Shown one piece after another: positions 55,941 through 64,000 of a stretch of 64,000 nucleotides of DNA. Under the pieces are notes generated by a model. That model worked only from the letters and a program-made list of their open reading frames with translations. It did not search any database and was not told where the DNA came from. The DNA lies in assembly GCA_027475525.1 (NCBI GenBank), contig JAMWFC010000054.1, forward strand, positions 2,534,468 through 2,598,467, given 5' to 3'. How positions within the stretch are numbered: position 1 is the stretch's first letter; the number at the start of each line of letters is the position of its first letter. The stretch is from Macrolepiota albuminosa (lineage: Eukaryota; Basidiomycota; Agaricomycetes; Agaricales; Agaricaceae). The translations under genes and the position numbers were made by a program.

Positions 55941-56094
55941 TTCCTTTATTTTTCTGTGCCTGTTGGTACAAGCTTGATTTTGTTGTTTGCCGCGTTCTGA
56001 TACCTTGATTTTTTTGCTTCCTTTATTTTTCTGTGCCTGTTGGTACAAGCTTGATTTTGTTGTTTGCCGCGTTCTGATACCTTGATTTTTTTGC
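55941..56094 (+). repeat. tandem duplication, 77-bp period
   Basis: The unit starting TTCCTTTATTTTTCTG occurs at 55941 and 56018. Confidence 0.95.
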
Positions 56095-56191
56095 TTTGCT
56101 AGACTACGTCGTACTATTTCTGCATACATCACTGTGTTTGACTATAAAATATGGTGTAATGTACCAAATTGATATTGTTTTCAATTTGCCA

Positions 56192-56345
56192 GCGGACTCA
56201 TGTAAGAGTGTTATGGACATATAAAACTAAATCGGTATGACCTTCATATTTGTTGATATTATAGCACGGCGGACTCATGTAAGAGTGTTATGGACATATA
56301 AAACTAAATCGGTATGACCTTCATATTTGTTGATATTATAGCACG
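56192..56345 (+). repeat. tandem duplication, 77-bp period
   Basis: The unit starting GCGGACTCATGTAAGA occurs at 56192 and 56269. Confidence 0.95.
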
Positions 56346-56609
56346 TACTTACTGTTTGATGATTTTACTTGCTAAAGGTTGTGTTGTCCGGTTTGTGTGA
56401 CTAATCTTTGTTATTCGAATTCATACCTAGTTACTCCGATGTCAAACTAAATATGGGCCGCTATTACATATATATTTTTATTTACTGAAAATTATGATTT
56501 TTATTTTATACATATATATATAGGTGGCGAGTTAACACCTCCAAACCTCCATCTTGTACTCCCTCCTGCCCTCTCCACACACACACATACTTTCTGATAT
56601 TTTTGTTAT

Positions 56610-59600
56610 ATGTCTGTGACTTTCCCTCATCCTCGCTTATCAAACAAGGCTTTTGCGTCCTGTTCCTGGTTCACTGATGTGCTGCTATTGGACGGAGATC
56701 TTGCTACCTGCTATGGACAAGACACGGCAATCCACGTGAGTGAATGTTGTTGACTCGTTTATTGTTGATGATCCTATAATTACATGCTGATATCGTGTTT
56801 GTAGCAACTTGTTAGCCGTATAATTACAGAGGAAGCTACATTTTCTCCTGCCCGCAAGGATGATCAGTATTCTCTGTTTCACGCTCTTATGGTGGGAGAT
56901 GATGTGTCCACGATAGCTGAAAAGAACCTGACGGATGCTCGATTTCGGATTCTCATGGCCTATCGTGTTGTGGACGTATTTGAGATGATGAATGGGGGGG
57001 CTATTTGGAGACCCTCTTCATCTGGTCCCGTAGTTGACAACTACAAAGCAGTACGTGTCATTGTTTCTATTGCCTTTTATCAATTGGTCAAGTACGATAT
57101 TTTATGTATTACCTAGCCTATGGGAAGCCTTAATAATATTCCTGCTCTACTGGAGAGATCCCAGAACGCCCTAAACTCTCATATACGTGCACTTCGATCC
57201 AAGGCTTGTAGAGATAAACAATTTGACTCTTCCACGTATTATTTGTTGGAAGGTGGACCCTTGATTTGTTTGTACTCAAGTCTCGCTCGGCACATTGGCA
57301 AAAAAAATGTTGTCACTACACTCATCAACTTGACCTCTGCGGCCCTGCATTTGGGATGTCTTCTTAAGGTACGTTGATATTTATATTGTACGTGTATTGT
57401 TAATGCTGAAAATATCGGTGCTCGTATAAGGGAAATTTATTTCTGCCTATGGACATCGAGTCCATCGAGAGTATGATAGTTTCCGGGTATGATACCATTT
57501 GGTTTAGTTGTTATTTACGTTTTAGAGTTTGATACCGCAGATCAGAGAATGACCAATCTGGGCTCATGCATATTCGCCAAGTTCATGGTTCAGCTCCTCA
57601 AGGTCGCACAACTGTTCTTCATAATTCTTTGTATATCGCATTGGCCATATCACCTCTTATGTTACTCAATCCTTGCAAGTATAATGAAGTTGGTGCGAAG
57701 GATACAGTGTTTAAGGTGTGATTGTTCTTTTGCATGCCATATTGATAGTTAAATGTATCGTTAATGTGTTAGTTAAGGATACAGTGTTTAAGGTGTGATT
57801 GTTCTTTTGCATGCCATATTGATAGTTAAATGTATCGTTAATGTGTTAGTTATGGAATCACATAGGAGGGCTAGAATGACCTACTGCTGTAGTGGAAGCG
57901 GATCGGGCGTTGTGGAAGGTGTTGTTTTCTGCAGCTCTGGGGGGGAACCTCCTACAGGAACTCAGATCCGCATTTCAACATCTGGAGGGGGTTGTGAGGG
58001 ATGCCGCGCCTCATTGGCTGAACCTCGTGAACAGGTCTTCAAGCGTCCCTGCTATCCTATCTTTGCAAACCGATGTAATTGATGCGCTTGATATGGTGGT
58101 ATATTCCGATGTTTTGCCTTTTCCTGACAATTCTTTACCCCTGCCCTCACCATCCGGAAGTGCCTATGGTACTGACATCACTGTGCTCAATGATTCCTGT
58201 TCATCTGGAATTATGAATGATAATGAGTTCGACAACGACGGGCTTCGTGATAAAAATGTGTATCCTTCTCGATCTGCTGGTAGCAATCTGTATCGTCAAC
58301 CTATCGATGATGACGATTCTTGCGATACTTGTAGGACACATATGTCACCTTTACGAGATACTACCGATGATCCATTCAACGACAATGTCCATGCTGGCAG
58401 TAAAAATCTGAGCAAGTCAATGAACAAAACTGGACAACCTGGTGGGCATGATGTGGCAGACAGATGTCCGTCTTTCATGTCTCCTCCTCCATATTCTTTA
58501 AACAATCAGGATGATTCTCCTTCTGATGGGCCCACCAATGTCTATATTGATAGAAGATATTCACTTGGTAGAGGTGACGATATCAATGATGAGCAAACCG
58601 TACTCGATATCCCTGACGTCAATCCGTCATCCTCTGACAACCTCAATCCTCCATCGGTTGAAGAGACTGTGGTTTTGGTTCCCAAAAGTAATGTATCGGA
58701 AATGCGGTTGCGAAGATCTGATAAACCAAGTAATCGGCCGTCTATTCCTTCTCCCAAAAGAAAAAGACGAGTGCACAAAACTGCCAAAACCGTCGAAGGT
58801 ACGCATGGTGATGGTATCGACAGGACACAGCCTACCAAACACGTTCCTTGTGTCCTCATTGATTTGACTCTTGACGTTACTGTACGTAACCCATTGAATG
58901 TGATTACTATGTTATTTCACTGTATGACGTATGACTTCAGGACTTGGAGTTCGACGAGTCTGATGTCGATGTATCCGACGACGTTGTATTCGTGACCGGT
59001 GAACGTCCTGTTGAGTATGAAATTCATGGGACGAACCGCGCATATCGGTTTACTCCCAAGTTCCACGTAAGTACTGTAATCTGTTTCCATAACTGCTGCT
59101 GGACACCCTACAGTTAAAAGAGGATTTACAATGGTTTTACTCACTTCACAACTTGGTCGTTAGAGGGTCGACTAGACTGACGTTTGTCAAGATTGCTTCT
59201 ATGGATGAATTGACGGACCCCACTAATACCAGCATATCTAAATATCTGACCGACCATGCTGCCGTATTGATCAAAGGCATCGACCATGTAGACAACGGAT
59301 TTACCAGTGCAACACTGGCATCTGTCTGCAACATATACAGTGTTACCACTATTCATGGTACGCCTGTTTGTGTGTTCCTGCATTTCATTACATATGATAG
59401 ATTTCACATCGCTAGATACTCAACGTACATGTAGAGGTTCCCCAATCGACGTGTTCGCTGCTGTTTCATCTGCGGAACCACGGGCTCTGAGCGCTCTCGA
59501 TATGCCTGCAGTATAAGATCCATTTCCCGTCTTGTCCATGTCAGGTGATTGGTTCACGTGGTCGCAAGTAAATGGGCAATACTCGTATTGCGACTCCTCC

Positions 59601-61074
59601 GACAATTATCCAATATCTGACATGCGGTGGGCAATAGCATCGACCGGATCTGCCCACCATTACTGGCACATTGGTTCTAACGGGTATGGTACTTTCTTAC
59701 GGGTGGAAACGGGCTTCAAGTTACTGTATATTGCGTGACCAAAGTCCGGGTCTTTCGAGGATTTCGCTACCGTCTCTATTTTTGCGGAGAAATACATAAT
59801 GTATGAGGCGAACGCTGACTTGTGGGATACCGAAGTGGTTGTATTGGAACCTGGTGATGTTTTGTGAGTGGTGCCCTTATGTTGCTGTATATAATATATG
59901 ACTGATCCCGTAGTATTGTGCGCCCTAACGTGCCACTTTGTGTCGTGACACCGGTTCCTTCCATATGTATTGGAGGTCATTATTATCTCGCGACCACTCT
60001 CGCTGATTCCGTTATTGGGATATATCATCATTTTGTGGGTAGTCGAACCCTCGCAAACGCTGATCACGGAACGGCTTCTCATTCTATACTGGTCCGCATG
60101 CTTGCGCATTACTACCGGTATACAAAGAAACTTTTTGAGGGCGACCTAGGTAAGCATCACAATGTTGCTTTCTAATTTTTAGTCAATTTAATTTAATTAC
60201 TTATTTCTTAAAATATTTAATTTCTTGTAGACTGGGAGTATCAGCACGTGCCGGATTGGGATACCTGGGAAGGCGCACTGTCTATTTTCTCGATGTGCAA
60301 TTATTTCGAATTGCATAGTGCTCTTATAAATTGGAACTACCCGTTTAATACAGATGTTCGCGCCTTTGAGTCGTCTATCAAAAACCGCTTGAGGGCCCGC
60401 AAAATTGTGTACTGGTACTTCCTTTGTCATACCTTTTGCAGGCCTGGTGATTCTTTAAACGGTTACGACGCGTTCCAGACCATTTACTCTGTGTTTTTGG
60501 CTCGTCATGCTCATATGCTTGTTCTACTTAAGAGAGCCACTCGTGCGTTGGGAATACAAGGCGAGGTTGAAAGGCTGGGTACCTCTTTGGTTCGGACGGC
60601 AGTTTGCAAATGTATATGTGGCGGGCCTGCATGGGATTATTTCAAAACCATGACAGCCAGTTCTTCTGACCAATTGTTTTATTGGAACGGCCTGTCATAC
60701 ACTGTAGAGAAGTCTACTTGTGATGCATACGGTGCGCTACAGGGTTGTCATTATTCTCTTATTACTGGTTTATTCAGTTATATATAATAGATTGTCCTTA
60801 TCTCGACAGTTTGGTTTATGGTGATAAGGAAATGGCATCTGAACTTGGGTACTCTCTATCGCACATATCACCTCGCCTAGATCAGAACAATCCTAAGGAT
60901 GATGATGTTTACAAAACCCTTGTATACAGCGATGGAGATGATTTTGATGATGACTTCAAGCCTCTTAATGACGCTGTAGATGAACCGTATTCACATCAGC
61001 ATTCAGGCCACAAACCCTCGACAGAGAAAACTGTTTCGCCAGCTGATCGTCATTTGACTACAGTATCTGATTGA
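56610..61074 (+). pseudogene. large multi-exon protein with JmjC-like domain, two in-frame stops
   Basis: Exons: 56610-56735, 56805-57050, 57117-57368, 57431-57486, 57541-about 57715, about 57891-58881, 58941-59066, 59114-59357, 59416-59863, 59914-60149, 60231-60743 and 60791-61074. Only the junction at the 57698 duplication is unclear. The N-half is helical; the middle (58.1-58.8 kb) is acidic, disordered and ends in a basic 'PSPKRKRRVHKT' signal. The C-half matches JmjC-like proteins of Agaricomycetes: 'WFTWSQVNGQYSYCDSSDNY', 'HYWHIGSNGYGTFLRVETG', 'ADLWDTEVVVLEPGDVL', 'PSICIGGHYYLATTLADSV'. The iron-binding HxD is HIG here; the distal H is kept. In-frame TAA (59514) and TGA (59736, where relatives have arginine) break it. 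It may be two genes (N-part and JmjC part). Likely a chromatin or dioxygenase-like protein by family, now disabled. Confidence 0.6.
57698..57851 (+). repeat. tandem duplication, 77-bp period (exon/intron)
   Basis: The unit starting AAGGATACAGTGTTTA occurs at 57698 and 57775. Confidence 0.95.
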
Positions 61075-61140
61075 AATATCCGCAAACAAGGTCGTCCATC
61101 TTCGACTGCTTCAAAACACACTCATCGCCAAGATATGTAT

Positions 61141-61294
61141 TTATTGTAGTAACACATCCATATTATCATGTGCTTACTCATTTAACCATTGTAGTCCGTC
61201 CTAGAATTGCATCTTCCTTATTGTAGTAACACATCCATATTATCATGTGCTTACTCATTTAACCATTGTAGTCCGTCCTAGAATTGCATCTTCC
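61141..61294 (+). repeat. tandem duplication, 77-bp period
   Basis: The unit starting TTATTGTAGTAACACA occurs at 61141 and 61218, with no mismatch. Confidence 0.95.
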
Positions 61295-61347
61295 GACCCC
61301 TGAAACCATAATATTCCTGATGTAGTAACTATTATAGTGTAGCATAG

Positions 61348-61374
61348 TCCGCTATGTGGCGTTGGCCACATAGC
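61348..61374. repeat. short hairpin
   Basis: CTATGTGG and CCACATAG are inverted around a 6-base loop. It could form a stem in RNA. It lies about 280 bp after the stop of the JmjC-like gene. Confidence 0.5.
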
Positions 61375-61494
61375 TTTACTTACTGTATAATAGTAACTAT
61401 TATATTATATTTATTATAATATAATATTATTTACATTAGTATATAAATAGTTTTACCAGCTGCTTACAAAGCAGCTTATTTTGTTGTAAACTAC

Positions 61495-61648
61495 ATTGTC
61501 AATAGACCGGTCTGGTCTGATTCAGTGTTGTGTGCACACTAAGCTCTCTCAAATTCGTAACTTCGTTACATATTGTCAATAGACCGGTCTGGTCTGATTC
61601 AGTGTTGTGTGCACACTAAGCTCTCTCAAATTCGTAACTTCGTTACAT
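61495..61648 (+). repeat. tandem duplication, 77-bp period
   Basis: The unit starting ATTGTCAATAGACCGG occurs at 61495 and 61572. Confidence 0.95.
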
Positions 61649-62236
61649 ATAGCCCTATCACGTGTAAAATCTTGCTGTTCCTGAATTATGTGTTGTGATG
61701 TATCCTGAACTCTGTTTTGTGAGATATACGAGGTTCACCTGAAGAAAAATATGCATATGCAGAAAATATTGAGTCCCTTCTCAGTGACAATTTGAGGTTC
61801 ATCACTCTTTTGTTGCAGGATACTGAAACGGCAGGCCTTGGCTATCGTAAAAGTAATGTGCCCCTTGTGACCTGTCGACTGTGCCGTAGGGCATAGTATA
61901 TAATATGTATGTGTGTATAATATATTAATATATAAGTATTTGTCTTGTCCGATATTACGTTGCTGTATTGCACCTACAAAGTAATATAATTGTCCCCTCA
62001 ACCCTCAAATAGTGTAAACTGACATATGAGCTGTTGTAGCTTACCCGTTTAATGTCGCACTAATATATTTATTATTGTTATATGTATAGATAAGCATGTT
62101 CACTACATAAGCCTGGTAGTTAAGTATACGGTAATTAGGTGGACGTATCCTAGCTTAAACACAACGTACATGTGCCTTTAAATTACCTGCTGACTTATCT
62201 CTCCTTGTTGCTATATTGTTGGCTCGGCGTTGGTAT

Positions 62237-62390
62237 TATGTATATTTGATATACTCAACCTTATCATTGTATTATATAGGTGTTAAATATATTGTTTCAC
62301 AGTGTACACTGGCTATGTATATTTGATATACTCAACCTTATCATTGTATTATATAGGTGTTAAATATATTGTTTCACAGTGTACACTGGC
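62237..62390 (+). repeat. tandem duplication, 77-bp period
   Basis: The unit starting TATGTATATTTGATAT occurs at 62237 and 62314. It ends a few bases before the MITE. Confidence 0.95.
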
Positions 62391-62395
62391 ATATG

Positions 62396-62766
62396 CACTG
62401 GGTGCAGGGAATGATATTCCTTTGCAAAACAATGTAAAAACACTGTAAAAATAATCTGATTAATTTCAGAATTTTATTTGAATATTTCTGGCAAAATTAT
62501 GGAAAAAATATTTTAACTGAACTCAAAAGAATTAGAGAACAAATTGCCACAGGATGGTTGCTCTGATTCTTAAGTTCAAGAATGACTGATATAGTCCTCT
62601 CCAATGCACTTGAGAGAATCAGACCAAGTACTATTCAAAATTTGGTTACAATATTTTTTCTATAGTTTAGACAGAAACATTCAGATAAAATTCAAAAATT
62701 AATTGGATTATTTTTACTGTGTTTTTCCATTGTTTTGTCAAAGAATAACATTCCCTGCACCCAGTG
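62396..62766. mobile_element. CACTA-type MITE with long terminal inverted repeats
   Basis: 371 bp. It starts CACTGGGTGCAGGGAATG and ends with the inverse, CATTCCCTGCACCCAGTG. The inverted repeats extend for about 95 bp with roughly a dozen mismatches. ATG flanks both sides (62393-62395 and 62767-62769), a 3-bp target duplication. CACTG ends with a 3-bp duplication are the signature of the CACTA (En/Spm) superfamily. It has no coding sequence and would need a Tnp2-type transposase in trans. Confidence 0.9.
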
Positions 62767-63353
62767 ATGTCTGTTGATATTTCCATAATCAGTCTTTTTG
62801 TGTAGGTATATATAACACTATGTAACATCATAAACCTTAAATGCCATGTGGGCTGAATATTTACTGGTCGTCTATCTGTATGCTTATGTAACCCTTAATA
62901 ACGGGTCTTACCAAAGGGTCGTCTATACTGATGCTTATGTAACAAATACTAACCTCCTACGCTTCAATGATTATTGGTATGTGCTTCACCACCTTTTTTG
63001 TCAAGCGATGGGCTAGAGTCTATCTGCTCATCACGTGCGGTTTATATGCCCTTGTTATATATGCAAATGCATATAATATCAGGTCAGTTATACCCTGTAC
63101 TTCGATGTTTCATATACACACTTAACTGAATGCGATTAGACACTTTTTAACCAATGAAAAGACTGTTGAACCGCTCTACGCAGTACACAATATTTCAAAC
63201 GCAACTTGCATGCATTTGGAACGCGATGTATCATGCATGTGACTTGCTAATGGTGGCTCTGCACCTCTCAAAGGTTTACGCACCCACCATATCATCCAAT
63301 GTGATTATGCTGCGGTAAACCAGCACCACTCTTACGATGCCCTGTTACGTTAC

Positions 63354-64000
63354 ATGCGTTCGCGGCTATACGTATTCAGACGCCTTTCACGGTGTTTGCG
63401 TATCGATCTATACATTGTGTCAATTAAACGACGGTTTATTTATCTGGATGAACGAGTGTACATTCAACGGTCTCCTCATAGTTACATCGACATATACAAT
63501 TTGCTATACCCTTGGGTACATGTTTGCCGGTTTTGGACCGGCATGCACACTGCGAGAACGTGTCGTGCTTTACAAGTTCTGTCAACCAGAGGACACGTCT
63601 TACGGCACGATTTCGCTGTTTCCCTGAGGGACTGCATGTCCAGCACCGGTATATTTTGATTTGCTGTAAAATACGGCCCGTGTAATGCTGCAGTAATAGT
63701 ACATTTAATCGAAGAGGATGTTGACCTTCCTGACGGCTGGCCGTCCCTTGTTTATGTACTCGCGATCAAACACGTTATTCTTACTATGGAGCACGTGCAT
63801 CATCCCTACGCATTTAATGTATTATGTCCATCGTTAGGCTTACAACCCCGTGTTCGTACACTGCACTACTCGAAGAAAGACATCCCGCGTCACGTTATTC
63901 ACTTTGGTGGCGCCAAGTTTTATTCATTTTCTGTAGAGGCAGTTAGTCCGCATGTGTCTGCCAGTCATGAGCACGTCCTGGTAGGACAGGTGTTCAAATA
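63354..64000 (+). CDS. 5' part of an uncharacterised gene running off the window
   Basis: ATG 63354 opens an arginine-rich frame, 'MRSRLYVFRRLSRCLRIDLY', 'WVHVCRFWTGMHTARTC', 'RDCMSST'. A 45-nt intron (63649-63693, GTATATTTTG...GCTGCAG) keeps the frame into 'VIVHLIEEDVDLPDGWPSLV', 'LTMEHVHHPYAFNVLCPSLG', 'KKDIPRHVIHFGGAKFYSFS', open to the last base. A competing frame from ATG 63337 ends at 63627. I favour the spliced frame because it stays open for over 200 codons, but the start is uncertain. The many histidines in exon 2 are notable. No family recognised. Confidence 0.45.

Larger units (their letters stand above)
55858..56609. other. intergenic between two tandem genes
   Basis: About 750 bp (about 600 without the two 77-bp duplications) between genes in the same direction. 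A (TA)-rich run lies at about 56508-56522, about 90 bp before the next ATG. No coding sequence supported. Confidence 0.5.
61075..63353. other. gene-free, AT-rich region with repeats
   Basis: About 2.3 kb without supported coding sequence. It contains three 77-bp duplications, a small hairpin at 61348 and the CACTA-type MITE. Confidence 0.6.

Noticed and set aside
61348..61374. Transcription terminator or tRNA-like structure
   Set aside because: The stem is only 8 bp, there is no acceptor or anticodon arm, and hairpin terminators are not expected for fungal mRNA genes.

Overview
This window is nuclear DNA of a filamentous fungus, most likely a basidiomycete of the class Agaricomycetes. The evidence is many introns of about 45-55 nt with GTRNGT donors and YAG acceptors, a protein kinase family with the style typical of mushrooms, a JmjC-like protein, and a mixture of Ty3/gypsy, Ty1/copia, DIRS/Ngaro-like and CACTA (Tnp2) elements. 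I saw no rRNA gene, tRNA gene or CRISPR array.

The first ~34.9 kb is a graveyard of nested, CpG-depleted transposable elements. A chromodomain gypsy polyprotein (0.4-5.9 kb, +) is split by an LTR, a DIRS-like fragment and a copia fragment. A gag-protease half of a gypsy element lies at 16.4-19.6 kb (-) beside its LTR. A second gypsy (RNase H to integrase C-terminus) lies at 14.0-15.4 kb (-). DIRS-like pieces lie at 2.2, 8.6-11.1, 20.8-22.1 and 24.4-25.1 kb. A CACTA Tnp2 transposase pseudogene (25.6-29.4 kb, +) carries a solo LTR with a clean 5-bp target duplication. From 29 to 34.7 kb come remnants of unknown or transposon-borne genes, including a degraded GATA-type zinc finger.

From 35.4 kb on, CpG returns and the sequence looks like a gene-poor host region. 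It holds a small multi-exon gene (35.4-36.3 kb, -), an apparently intact protein kinase gene in five exons (37.5-38.8 kb, -), a coiled-coil protein gene (39.2-39.9 kb, +), a truncated second copy of the kinase (40.35-41.1 kb, -), a minisatellite (41.1-41.7 kb), an uncharacterised broken gene (42.2-43.4 kb, +), an uncharacterised gene split by an LTR (44.5-47.1 kb, -) whose decayed relative is at 6.3-7.4 kb, a small gene with one nonsense codon (49.6-50.5 kb, -), two long multi-exon genes in tandem (52.8-55.9 and 56.6-61.1 kb, +; the second JmjC-like with two in-frame stops), a 371-bp CACTA-type MITE (62.4-62.8 kb), and the start of a gene running off the right edge.

The most important technical observation is that fifteen separate places carry a perfect tandem duplication with a period of exactly 77 bp (a sixteenth is 78 bp with one mismatch). 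They lie in unrelated sequence: LTR, introns, exons and intergenic DNA. A constant period in unrelated sequence points to unmerged 77-mer overlaps between contigs of a de Bruijn graph assembly rather than biology. Several of them create false frameshifts in the genes at 52.8-55.9 and 56.6-61.1 kb.
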